From Bradyrhizobium australiense (lineage in GTDB: Bacteria > Pseudomonadota > Alphaproteobacteria > Rhizobiales > Xanthobacteraceae): a stretch of 64,000 nucleotides of DNA. Position 1 is the first letter of the stretch. The number at the start of each line of letters is the position of its first letter. Made by a program: the position numbers and the translations under genes. Under the pieces are notes generated by a model. It ran no database searches, was not told the origin of the DNA, and saw only the letters and a list, made by a program, of their open reading frames with translations. The DNA lies in the NCBI RefSeq assembly GCF_013114825.1, contig NZ_JAAVLX010000016.1:1-64000 (forward strand). Direction: 5' to 3'. Below, in pieces: positions 8,122-16,341 of this stretch.

Positions 8122-9008
8122 CCGACATCGTCGATGCCCATCATCACATCTGGCGTCAGGCCGACCTGCCGTGGCTGAGCGGCCCGATGCAGCCGCGCAT
8201 CTTTGGCCCTTACGAGCCGATCCGGCGCGACTATCCGATCCAGGAATATCTCGCCGACCTCGCCGGCTCCGGCGTGACGCGGTCGGTCTATGTGCAGACC
8301 AATTGGGCCAAGGATCGTTTCGAGGACGAAACGGCGTGGGTGCAGCAGACCGCGAAGGACCATGGCTGGCCGCACGCGATCGTCTCCTTTGCCGATTTCA
8401 ACGTCGATGACGTCCGCCCGCAGCTCGACCATCTGGCGCGCTATCCCCTGGTGCGCGGGGTGCGCATGCAATTGCACTGGCACGAAAACCCGCTCTATCG
8501 TTTTGCGGCCCGGCCGGACCTTTGCGCCGATCCAAAAATCCGGCGCACTATCGCGCATCTTGCCGACTATGGCTTCAGCTTCGATCTGCAGGTGTTCGCG
8601 CCGCAGATGGCCGATGCGGCGGGCCTCGCCGAAGCCTGCCCAGATGTAACGTTCGTCCTCCAGCACGCCGGAATGCTGGAAGACCTTTCGCCGCAAGGCC
8701 GCGCCGCCTGGCGCGCCGGAATGACACGGTTGGCGGCCCGCCCCAACATCGTCTCAAAACTTTCCGGCCTTGGCACCTTCGTCCATCGCAACGACCCCGC
8801 TCACATCGCCTCCATTCTCACCGAGACCGTGGCGATCTTCGGCGCTGATCGCTGCCTGTTCGGCTCCAATTTTCCAATTGAAAAACTCTGGACGACCTAT
8901 CGCGAACTGATCGACACCTATCTCGCCGCGACAGCCTCGCTTCGCGCCGATCAACGCGATGCAGTTCTGCGAACAACGGCCGCGCGAGTCTATCGGCTGG
9001 GAGCTTGA
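8118..9008 (+). CDS. Amidohydrolase family (amidohydrolase 2) TIM-barrel hydrolase
   Basis: 296 residues, GTG start overlapping the CoxE-like stop. It opens with IVDAHHHIWRQADLPWL, the metal-binding HxH-W signature of the PF04909 amidohydrolase_2 group (2-pyrone-4,6-dicarboxylate hydrolase, L-rhamnono-/fucono-lactonase-like). QLHWHENP, LQHAG and the strand-end motif FGSNFPIEK follow and are typical of this group. These enzymes hydrolyse lactones, or decarboxylate or hydrolyse ring-derived acids. Its place next to a Mo hydroxylase suggests it opens or trims the hydroxylated product. The exact substrate cannot be read from sequence. Confidence 0.88.
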   Translation: MTDIVDAHHHIWRQADLPWLSGPMQPRIFGPYEPIRRDYPIQEYLADLAGSGVTRSVYVQTNWAKDRFEDETAWVQQTAKDHGWPHAIVSFADFNVDDVRPQLDHLARYPLVRGVRMQLHWHENPLYRFAARPDLCADPKIRRTIAHLADYGFSFDLQVFAPQMADAAGLAEACPDVTFVLQHAGMLEDLSPQGRAAWRAGMTRLAARPNIVSKLSGLGTFVHRNDPAHIASILTETVAIFGADRCLFGSNFPIEKLWTTYRELIDTYLAATASLRADQRDAVLRTTAARVYRLGA

Positions 9009-9061
9009 GCAATGCCCGCGCATACGGAATTCAGTTTTTGAGGGGACACGGGAGGGAACAC

Positions 9062-9910
9062 ATGCCGCTTGAAATCAAGATTCTCGATTACGGAGATATC
9101 GAACTGGAATCGAGCTTTCTCGTGCTCGGCCGCGATTGCGGCCGCACCCGCCGTGTCCTGACGCTGGGCTTCCTGATCGTCGGCGGCCCCTATCCGGTCG
9201 TGGTCGACACCGGCTACCGCTCCAACCAGATCATGGAAACGCTGGGCATGCGCGGACTGCAGTTCCACGAGAACATGATCGAAAACCAGCTCGCGCGCCA
9301 CGGCGTCCGCATGGGCGACGTCCGCTTCGTCTGCCACACCCATCTGCACATCGACCATGCCGGCAAGGACGATCTGTTTCCCATGAACACGACGGTTGTA
9401 CTCAACCGCAAGGAGCTGGAATATTCCGTCTCGGGGCTGATGCATCCGCAATATCCGGCGCCCGACATCAAGCATCTGATCGACCGACTGCACACCAAGA
9501 GCGCACTGCGCTTCCTCGATCTCGAGGTGACCGGCCCGATCGAACTGATGCCGGGCGTCTATTGCGACGCCGCCAACGCCCACACCGAAGGCTCGATGAA
9601 CATCCACGTCCATACCGCCGACGGAATCGCCACCATCTGCGGCGACGTGATCTACGATTTCAACGACCAGATCGTGAACCCCTTCAACGAAATCCACGAC
9701 TGGGAGCCGCGCACGACCGGCAATCACGGCACCAGCAAGCGCGCCGAAAAGGCGGCCATCAAAAAACTCCTGAGCAATTCGCGCTACCTTCTCCCGGTCC
9801 ACGACCGGCCGGCCAGGATCGAAGGCGGCATGGTGGTCGGGCGCTTGCACGACCAGGTGCCTGGGCCCGTGGTTCAGAGCCTGCCGCAACGCAACTGGTT
9901 TCCGGCCTGA
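9062..9910 (+). CDS. Metallo-beta-lactamase fold hydrolase, N-acyl homoserine lactonase-like
   Basis: 282 residues from the ATG at 9062, which has a strong GGGAGG ribosome-binding site at 9050-9055. A longer TTG start at 9005 overlaps the previous gene and is unlikely. The metal-binding motif HTHLHIDHAGKD (HxHxDH) is at about residues 93-104. Later metal ligands are His in NAHTEGS and Asp in ICGDVIYDF. This layout matches AttM/AiiA-like lactonases. In this operon it may hydrolyse a pathway lactone and not a quorum signal. That is inference. Confidence 0.87.
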   Translation: MPLEIKILDYGDIELESSFLVLGRDCGRTRRVLTLGFLIVGGPYPVVVDTGYRSNQIMETLGMRGLQFHENMIENQLARHGVRMGDVRFVCHTHLHIDHAGKDDLFPMNTTVVLNRKELEYSVSGLMHPQYPAPDIKHLIDRLHTKSALRFLDLEVTGPIELMPGVYCDAANAHTEGSMNIHVHTADGIATICGDVIYDFNDQIVNPFNEIHDWEPRTTGNHGTSKRAEKAAIKKLLSNSRYLLPVHDRPARIEGGMVVGRLHDQVPGPVVQSLPQRNWFPA

Positions 9911-9929
9911 GCGCTGAAAGGACCGACCG

Positions 9930-11507
9930 ATGACGCACGTCACGCTGCGCCCGGAATTCGAAACGTTGATCGATCCCTATGCGCCGGTCGGCCAGGTCGG
10001 CACGGGCTTTGAATTCACGGAAGGGCCGATCTGGCATCCGGTCCATCACTATCTGCTGTTCTCCGACATGCCGGCTGACGTGCGCCGGCGATGGGATGCC
10101 AAGCGCGGCGTCGTCGAAGTCAAGCGTCCGTCGAACAAATGCAACGGCATGACCTATGACGCCGAACTCAACCTGATCGTCTGCGAGCATGCCACCTCGT
10201 CATTGATTCGCGAAAGCCCGGACGGTCGGCGCGAGGTAATTGCTTCGCATTTCGACAATCAGGAGCTCAACAGCCCGAACGATGTTTGCGTGCATTCCAG
10301 CGGCGCGATCTATTTCAGCGATCCCTGGTATGGCCGCATGCCGGTCTACGGCGTCGAGCGGCCGCGCCAGCTCGGCTTCCAGGGCGTCTACCGTATCCCG
10401 CCCGGCGGCGGCCCGCCAAAACTCGTGGTCGACCGCCATCTGTTCGACCAGCCGAACGGCCTCTGCTTCTCGCCCGACGAGCGCCTGCTCTACGTCAATG
10501 ACACCACGCAGGCGCTGATCCGCGCCTTCGACGTCGAAGCCGATGGCTTGCTCTCCAATGCGCGCGTCTTCGCCAGCGGCATCCGTTCCGAGCTCGAGCC
10601 CGGTCTGCCCGACGGCATGAAGTGCGATCAGCGCGGCAACGTCTGGGTCACCGCGCCCGGCGGCGTCTGGGTCTATTCGCCGGCGGGCGAATTGCTCGGC
10701 AAGGTGCGCGTGCCCGAACTCGTCGCCAATCTCGCCTGGGGCGGGCCTGACTTTCGCACGCTCTATCTGACCGCGACGCATTCGGTCTATGCCATCCCGG
10801 TCAAGGCCGGACCGCGCCACGAGCCCTATATGAGCGGCCGGGCTTCGACTGGTCCCGACACCGCTTCCGCTACGCCTGCGTCACCTCAACAAGCCGGCGG
10901 CGACATTCAGCTCGATCCGCGCCGCTGCGCGATGATCATTCAGGATCTGCAGAACGACGTGATCATGGAGGGCGGCGCGTTTGCCGATTCCGGCTCGCCC
11001 GTCCATGCGCGCCAGCAGCGGGTGATCGACAACGTCCGCCGCCTTGCTGACGCCGCGCGGGCGCGCGGCGTCGCTATCATCCATGTCTGGTTCATCGTCG
11101 AACCGGGCGCGCCCGGCGTCACGCTCAACGCTCCCTTGTTCGAGGGGCTAGTCGATAGCGGCGCGATGGTGCGCGGAAGCTGGGGCGCCGCCCCGGTGCC
11201 GGGGCTCGAGCCGCGCACGGGCGATTTCGTCGTCGAGAAAATGCGCATGAGCGCCTGGGAAGGCACGCGGCTGGAGACCATTCTGAAGGCGACCGGCCGC
11301 GACATGATCATCAACACCGGCGCCTGGACCAACATGTCGGTCGAACATACCGCCCGCACCGGCGCCGACAAAGGCTACTTCATGATCGTGCCCGAAGACT
11401 GCTGCTCGACCATGAACGCCGACTGGCACAACGCCTCCATCAATTTTGCCATGCAGAACGTCGCCGTCGTTACCAACGCAGACGCGGTGATCAGGGGATT
11501 GGGATGA
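9930..11507 (+). CDS. Fusion: SMP-30/gluconolactonase domain plus isochorismatase-like domain
   Basis: 525 residues. Residues ~25-300 are an SMP-30/Gluconolactonase/LRE-like beta-propeller (FEFTEGPIWHP at the metal Glu; SPNDVCV, DQPNGLCF and LPDGMKCD at metal-site loops). A Ser/Thr/Pro/Ala linker (~301-328) leads to an isochorismatase-like hydrolase domain (CAMIIQDLQNDVI, catalytic Asp about residue 339; Lys about 437 in VVEKMRMSAW). The nucleophile position reads TGAWTNMSVEHTAR, so Ser470 replaces the usual Cys. The two domains are normally separate proteins of ~300 and ~200 residues. The fusion implies successive hydrolytic steps or a scaffold role. Confidence 0.9.
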   Translation: MTHVTLRPEFETLIDPYAPVGQVGTGFEFTEGPIWHPVHHYLLFSDMPADVRRRWDAKRGVVEVKRPSNKCNGMTYDAELNLIVCEHATSSLIRESPDGRREVIASHFDNQELNSPNDVCVHSSGAIYFSDPWYGRMPVYGVERPRQLGFQGVYRIPPGGGPPKLVVDRHLFDQPNGLCFSPDERLLYVNDTTQALIRAFDVEADGLLSNARVFASGIRSELEPGLPDGMKCDQRGNVWVTAPGGVWVYSPAGELLGKVRVPELVANLAWGGPDFRTLYLTATHSVYAIPVKAGPRHEPYMSGRASTGPDTASATPASPQQAGGDIQLDPRRCAMIIQDLQNDVIMEGGAFADSGSPVHARQQRVIDNVRRLADAARARGVAIIHVWFIVEPGAPGVTLNAPLFEGLVDSGAMVRGSWGAAPVPGLEPRTGDFVVEKMRMSAWEGTRLETILKATGRDMIINTGAWTNMSVEHTARTGADKGYFMIVPEDCCSTMNADWHNASINFAMQNVAVVTNADAVIRGLG

Positions 11508-11520
11508 GCGAGGCCCGGCC

Positions 11521-12147
11521 ATGCCCAAGCTCTTTCACCTGAGCTGCTCGCCGCGCGCGGACTCGGAATCTTCGGCCGGCGCGCGGGTCTTTATCGACCG
11601 CTTCCGTCAAGCTCGGCCCGACTGGGACGTCGACGTGATGAACCTGTGGCGGGATCACCTGCCGGAATTCGAGGGTTACGTACTCGAGGCCAAATACGCC
11701 CGCATCAATGGACGGGCCTTCACCGATTCACAGCGCGATGCCTTTGCGGTCGCCGAGCGCATCGCGCTCCGGTTCGCGCTCGCCGATCGCGTCCTGATTT
11801 CGACGCCGATGTGGAATTTTGGCATTCCCTACAAGCTGAAACAATGGATCGACGTGATCACACAGCCCGGGCTTACGTTCCGCTTCGATCCCTCGCAAGG
11901 ATATCTGCCCTTGGTCGCAGACAGACCGACGGTGGTGATCCTGGCAAGCGGCAGTGACTTCGTCACCGGCATGAATCGCGGCCGCATCGACATGGCGACG
12001 CCCTATTTGCGCGAGGCGCTCCGTTTCATCGGCGTCAGCGACGTTCGTTTCGTGCCGATCGGGCCGACGACCGGGCCGCTCGAACCGATCCGCACCGCAC
12101 GCGAAGGCGCACATCAGCGGCTGGCCGAGATGGCTGCGCGATTCTGA
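11521..12147 (+). CDS. Flavodoxin-fold FMN-dependent NADH:quinone/azo reductase-like protein
   Basis: 208 residues, the length of AzoR-type enzymes. The N-terminal LFHLSCSPRADSESS is the FMN phosphate loop. TPMWNFGIPYKLKQWID is the conserved FMN-contact helix of the Flavodoxin_2 family. These are cytoplasmic two-electron NAD(P)H reductases of quinones or azo compounds. The start is 14 bases after the fusion-hydrolase stop and the gene is co-directional, so it belongs to the same transcription unit. Its likely job is reduction of a pathway intermediate or protection from quinoid by-products (inferred). Confidence 0.88.
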   Translation: MPKLFHLSCSPRADSESSAGARVFIDRFRQARPDWDVDVMNLWRDHLPEFEGYVLEAKYARINGRAFTDSQRDAFAVAERIALRFALADRVLISTPMWNFGIPYKLKQWIDVITQPGLTFRFDPSQGYLPLVADRPTVVILASGSDFVTGMNRGRIDMATPYLREALRFIGVSDVRFVPIGPTTGPLEPIRTAREGAHQRLAEMAARF

Positions 12148-12220
12148 CCCTAAAGCCTTGGCGGAACCAGAATATTTGCGGCAATATTACGCTTACCGGA
12201 CTACGTCGAAGGAGATCTCC

Positions 12221-13234
12221 GTGAAATGTTACGAGCTACAGGGACCGAGCGGAATCGATGGACTTGCCCTCGTGGACAAGCCTGTGCCGACGCCCGGCGA
12301 CGGCCAGGTGCTGGTCCGGCTCAAAGCGGCAACGCTGAACTACCGCGATCTCATCACCGTCAAGGGCGGCTACGGCTCGCGACAGAAATTCCCCCTCGTG
12401 CCGGTTTCGGATGGCGCGGGCGTGGTCGAGCGCGTCGGCGCAGGCGTGCGTGAATTCGCAGCCGGCGACCGCGTCATCGGCAGCTTCTTCGAGGACTGGA
12501 TCGGCGGCGGACCGAGCGAAGCAAAAATGCGCTCAGCCCTCGGCGGCGCGGCGGACGGCGTCCTTGCCGAGTATCGGGTCTTTCCGAAGCACGCGCTGGT
12601 CCGGACGCCGGAGCACCTCAGCGACATCGAAGCCGCCGCACTTCCCTGCGCCGGGCTCACGGCCTGGAGCGCGGTGATAAAACTCGGCGGCGTGAGGCCC
12701 GGCCAGACCGTTCTGACGCAGGGCACCGGCGGGGTATCCCTGTTCGCAATTCAGTTTGCCAAAATGTGCGGTGCGCGCGTCGTCGCGACCTCTTCCAGCG
12801 ATGCCAAGATCGAACGCCTCAAACAGCTCGGCGCCGACTTTACGCTGAACTACAAGACGGCGCCGGACTGGGGCAAGAAGGCCCGCGAATGGAGCCTTCA
12901 CGGCGTCGACCTGGTCGTGGAGGTCGGCGGGGTCGGCACGCTCAACGAATCGATCCGGGCGACCAGGATCGGCGGCACGATCGCGTTCATCGGCGTGCTC
13001 GCCGGCCCGCCACCGTCGGACCTACGGCTCCCGTTGATGGTCATGCAGCAGCAGCGGCTGCAAGGCGTCACCGTCGGATCGGTCGAGGATCTCCAGGCAA
13101 TGGTGGATGCGATCACCACCAACGGCATGAAGCCTGTGATCGACAGAACGTTCCGTTTCGATCAGGCCAAGGACGCATTTGCGCACATGGAGAGCGGTGC
13201 GCATTTCGGGAAGGTGGCGATCGAGATCGGATGA
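12221..13234 (+). CDS. Medium-chain dehydrogenase/reductase (NAD(P)-dependent, quinone reductase-like)
   Basis: 337 residues from the GTG at 12221, which has an AAGGAGA ribosome-binding site at 12209-12215. A TTG at 12158 would add 21 residues without such a site. The GroES-like N-domain contains LNYRDLITVKGGYG, then VPVSDGAGVVERVGAG. The Rossmann domain has TQGTGGVSLFAIQFAK for NAD(P). The catalytic-zinc Cys/His motif (GxCHxD) is replaced by NYRDL, as in zinc-less quinone reductase-type MDRs. It closes the plus-strand catabolic cluster. The next gene is convergent. Confidence 0.9.
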   Translation: MKCYELQGPSGIDGLALVDKPVPTPGDGQVLVRLKAATLNYRDLITVKGGYGSRQKFPLVPVSDGAGVVERVGAGVREFAAGDRVIGSFFEDWIGGGPSEAKMRSALGGAADGVLAEYRVFPKHALVRTPEHLSDIEAAALPCAGLTAWSAVIKLGGVRPGQTVLTQGTGGVSLFAIQFAKMCGARVVATSSSDAKIERLKQLGADFTLNYKTAPDWGKKAREWSLHGVDLVVEVGGVGTLNESIRATRIGGTIAFIGVLAGPPPSDLRLPLMVMQQQRLQGVTVGSVEDLQAMVDAITTNGMKPVIDRTFRFDQAKDAFAHMESGAHFGKVAIEIG

Positions 13235-13266
13235 AGCGCCATCCCGCTAACCCGCGGCCAATTCCG

Positions 13267-14094
13267 TCAGCGTCGCGCGCGGCCGCCCGGATCGCCGTTG
13301 TCTGACAAAATCTGAGCCGCGCCGCCGATGCCACGCCGGAAGGCTTCGTCGAACGTAACGCCACGGATTTCCCAGACGTGCGTCCGGCCTTGCCAGTCCA
13401 TCCGCCAATTCGTGACCCATCCAAGCTCGCGGTCACTCCAGGCCAGATATCCGACCAACGCGAGTTCGCCGCCCTGCTCGGTCGCAAGCGGCACCAGGGT
13501 CGAGGATGGCACGGCCTCGAGCTTCGCTCCTTCAAGGCCCGATTTCGCCAACGCTGCCGCGCTGGGCAGCACGACGCCTATCCCGCGTTTATCGGCGGCT
13601 GCGAGCAAGGCGTCTCGCTGCAGGTCAGACTGGATTCCATCGGCCGTGACGACAAATTTCCTCGGGCCGTTCTCCATCTCGACAAAGACGGCCAGGCGCG
13701 GCCGATGTGACAGCCAAGGCTTGAGGCCAAGCGCCCTGAGAATGTCGTCGATTTTCTTTTCCTCGAAGTCGATCGTCAGATCGTAGGGCCGATCGCGGGT
13801 CCCCTGCTCGTCACGAATAGGCTTGCCCGAAAACTGGTCGCGATAGCTGAATGCCTTGACGAAACTTTTTGCGTTCGATTTGTACGCCGCCAATCGCTTG
13901 TCACCGGCGAGCTTGTGTGCGCCGGATACCTTGATCAGGACGTCCTCCAGACAGGCGGCAAAGCCGGTGATGCGGTTGGCCTCGCCTTGACCCGTGACGA
14001 CCGTCTGCGCCCGATACAGATCAGCCCCCGCCGCCGCCATCGCGCCCGCGCACCAAACCAGGACTACAGCGAGCGCCGGAAAATATCGTTTCAA
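13267..14094 (-). CDS. DUF2066 domain-containing exported protein
   Basis: 275 residues with a clear signal peptide (MKRYFPALAVVLVWCAGAMAAAGA). The mature part starts YRAQTVVTGQGEANR and continues with GFAACLEDVLIKVSGAHKL, the DUF2066 hallmark. The family is periplasmic, conserved in proteobacteria and without a defined biochemical role. The gene is convergent with the MDR gene (32-base gap) and stands alone. The C-terminus is Gly/Arg-rich. Confidence 0.85.
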   Translation of the reverse strand: MKRYFPALAVVLVWCAGAMAAAGADLYRAQTVVTGQGEANRITGFAACLEDVLIKVSGAHKLAGDKRLAAYKSNAKSFVKAFSYRDQFSGKPIRDEQGTRDRPYDLTIDFEEKKIDDILRALGLKPWLSHRPRLAVFVEMENGPRKFVVTADGIQSDLQRDALLAAADKRGIGVVLPSAAALAKSGLEGAKLEAVPSSTLVPLATEQGGELALVGYLAWSDRELGWVTNWRMDWQGRTHVWEIRGVTFDEAFRRGIGGAAQILSDNGDPGGRARR

Positions 14095-14545
14095 GAAGGC
14101 TATCCCGCTGGTGAGGCTTCAACCTTAGCATTATGTATCTTCGGCGCGGAAAGTATAGGCGCGGGTCCGGTGACAGGTTCCGACTGCAACATTTTGCCGG
14201 GTTTTGAGGTCATTTCAGGATCATAGGCGTCTAGGCAAAGGATCCGCGATGCTGACGGCCTGAAATTGGCGGTGCGGCGCATACAACTCTTGCTGGTTCC
14301 AAGAATTGCTTCTATCGCCATTAGGCCTTAGATTTCCGCAATTCGCCTCGTCGAAACGGCGCCGCCTGGCGCATGCGAGAGCTGAACGTGATTTACAACC
14401 GAGCTGGGGTCGCCGCCTCACGGAAAAAGCTGAGGGCTCGACCGCTGCTATGGCGAGACACGTAGATCGGCTGTAAGAGAGACCGCTCGCGCGAGAACGA
14501 TGTCCCGCGCGGAAGCTGCAGCGAGCAGCCGGATGGAAATGAACG
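14095..14545. other. Intergenic region between DUF2066 gene and exporter operon
   Basis: About 450 bases between divergent genes. The short open frames across it are all shadow-like. The promoters of both neighbours must lie here, but I see no clear operator or repeat. No convincing start-proximal Shine-Dalgarno apart from weak purines before the ATG at 14546. Confidence 0.5.
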
Positions 14546-15613
14546 ATGCGCGAAGACAAGAGCAAATTGCTCAGATCGCTGACCATCGATCGCGGCACCA
14601 GCAAGGTGGAACGACCGAAGAGCCGCTGGCTGGCGATCTCGGCCGCCATTGTCGCCGCCTGCGTCGTCGCATTTGCCGCCTTTGCCGCTTTCGAATTGCG
14701 CAGGCAGGACCTGCCCAAAGAAACTGCATCGCAAACCGCATCGCAGACCGCCTCACAGCCGCAGGCGCCGCAGCAGCCCCAGCCGCCTGCAACGAATGGC
14801 AAGTCGGCCGGCAGCCTGGCGGCCTCCGGCTATGTGGTTGCGCGCCGCAAGGCAACCGTTGCGGCCGAGATCACCGGCAAGGTGGTCGAGGTCTTCACCG
14901 ACGAAGGCAGGACGGTGACCGAAGGTCAAGTCGTCGCGCGGCTCGACAGCGTGCTGGCTGAAAAGGACTATGAGCTGGCGCGTTCGCGCGTCGACACCGC
15001 CGACGCCGCCGTCGCCGCGATCACCGCCGATCTGGAGGATGCGACCCGGATCATGTCGCGGGTACAGACACTGTCACAGAAGAACTTTGCCACCGAGGCA
15101 GATCTGACCAAGGCGCAGGCGCGGGTCGGCGTGCTCAGCGCGCAATTGCGCCAGGCGCAGTCACAGTTTGAGACTGCCAAGATCGACGCCAAGCGCAGCG
15201 CCTCGATGCTCGACAAGCATCAAATCCGCGCGCCATTCGCCGGCGTCGTCGTCGACCGCAGCGCGCAACCCGGCGAGATGATTTCGCCGATGTCGGTCGG
15301 CGGCTACACCCGCACCGGCATCTGCACCATTGTCGACATGGATTCGATCGAAATCGAGGTCGACGTCAACGAAGCCTTCATCGGCCGGGTCGTCCCCGGG
15401 GGGGCCGTGAACGCGACGCTGGATGCCTACCCGGACTGGACTATTCCCGCCTCCGTGATCGCGATTGTGCCGACGGCAAATCGCGAGAAAGCTACGGTGA
15501 AGGTCCGCATCCGCTTCGACAAGAAGGACCCGCGCATTCTGCCTGACATGGCGGTGAAGGTGAACTTTCTGGCCAAGGCAGATGGCGCCGCCGGCGCCAC
15601 CGCGGCGAACTAG
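14546..15613 (+). CDS. Periplasmic adaptor subunit of an ABC/RND-type efflux system (HlyD/MacA-like)
   Basis: 355 residues. One N-terminal membrane anchor (AISAAIVAACVVAFAAFAAF region, residues ~32-52) is followed by an Ala/Gln/Pro linker. Next come the barrel-sandwich/lipoyl halves (GYVVARRKATVAAEITGKV and, later, IRAPFAGVVVDRSAQPGEMI) flanking an alpha-hairpin (residues ~135-220), and then a beta-barrel domain. It bridges an inner-membrane transporter to an outer-membrane channel. It is followed within 29 bases by an ATPase and two FtsX-type permeases, so it forms a MacAB-like tripartite exporter lacking its own TolC. Confidence 0.92.
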   Translation: MREDKSKLLRSLTIDRGTSKVERPKSRWLAISAAIVAACVVAFAAFAAFELRRQDLPKETASQTASQTASQPQAPQQPQPPATNGKSAGSLAASGYVVARRKATVAAEITGKVVEVFTDEGRTVTEGQVVARLDSVLAEKDYELARSRVDTADAAVAAITADLEDATRIMSRVQTLSQKNFATEADLTKAQARVGVLSAQLRQAQSQFETAKIDAKRSASMLDKHQIRAPFAGVVVDRSAQPGEMISPMSVGGYTRTGICTIVDMDSIEIEVDVNEAFIGRVVPGGAVNATLDAYPDWTIPASVIAIVPTANREKATVKVRIRFDKKDPRILPDMAVKVNFLAKADGAAGATAAN

Positions 15614-15642
15614 CTCCCAGCCGATTCAAAGAGGAGAAAAAC

Positions 15643-16341
15643 GTGACAGCCGAACACCCGATGGTTCGCCTCGCCGGCGTAAGCAAGCGCTTCACCAAGG
15701 GCAAGGAAACGATCTCGATATTCGATCACCTCGATCTTGCGATTCCCCGCGGCGATTTCATTGCCGTCATGGGACCGTCCGGTTCGGGCAAGACGACGCT
15801 GCTCAACCTACTGGGCGGCATCGATCGCGCCGATGCGGGCGAGATTGCGGTGGCGGACCATCGCATCGACGGCCTCTCCGAGGGCGAATTGGCAGCCTGG
15901 CGGGCCGCCAATATCGGTTTCATCTTCCAGTTCTATAATCTGATGCCGATGCTGACGGCGGCGCAGAACGTGGAATTGCCGCTGTTGCTCACCAGATTGC
16001 GCAGCAAGGAGCGCGCGGAGCGCGTCCACACCGCGCTTTCGGTGGTTGGGCTCGCCGATCGCGTCAAGCACCGTCCGCGCGAAATGTCGGGCGGCCAGCA
16101 GCAGCGCGTGGCGATTGCGCGCGCCATCGTCTCGGACCCGAACCTGTTGCTGTGCGACGAACCGACCGGCGATCTCGACCGTCAATCCGCCGACGAGATT
16201 CTTTCGATCCTGCAACTGCTCAACGGCGAGCTCGGCAAGACCATCGTCATGGTCACCCATGACCCCGCGGCGGCAAACTATGCCAAGCGCATCTTGCATC
16301 TCGACAAGGGCCGCTTCGTCGAACGGGAGCTTGCCGCGTGA
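15643..16341 (+). CDS. ABC transporter ATP-binding protein (MacB/LolD-type)
   Basis: 232 residues, GTG start with a GAGGAG ribosome-binding site at 15631-15636. Walker A GPSGSGKTT, Q-loop FIFQFYNLMPMLTA, signature MSGGQQQRVAIARA, Walker B LLLCDEPTGDLD and H-loop VMVTHDP are all intact. The sequence is typical of the LolD/MacB-type ATPases that drive FtsX-like permeases. It overlaps the next gene by 4 bases (GTGA). Confidence 0.95.
   Translation: MTAEHPMVRLAGVSKRFTKGKETISIFDHLDLAIPRGDFIAVMGPSGSGKTTLLNLLGGIDRADAGEIAVADHRIDGLSEGELAAWRAANIGFIFQFYNLMPMLTAAQNVELPLLLTRLRSKERAERVHTALSVVGLADRVKHRPREMSGGQQQRVAIARAIVSDPNLLLCDEPTGDLDRQSADEILSILQLLNGELGKTIVMVTHDPAAANYAKRILHLDKGRFVERELAA

Noticed and set aside
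14221..14802. 193-residue minus-strand frame over the exporter promoter
   Set aside because: No homology, overlaps the adaptor gene start, Ser/Arg/Ala-rich shadow composition.
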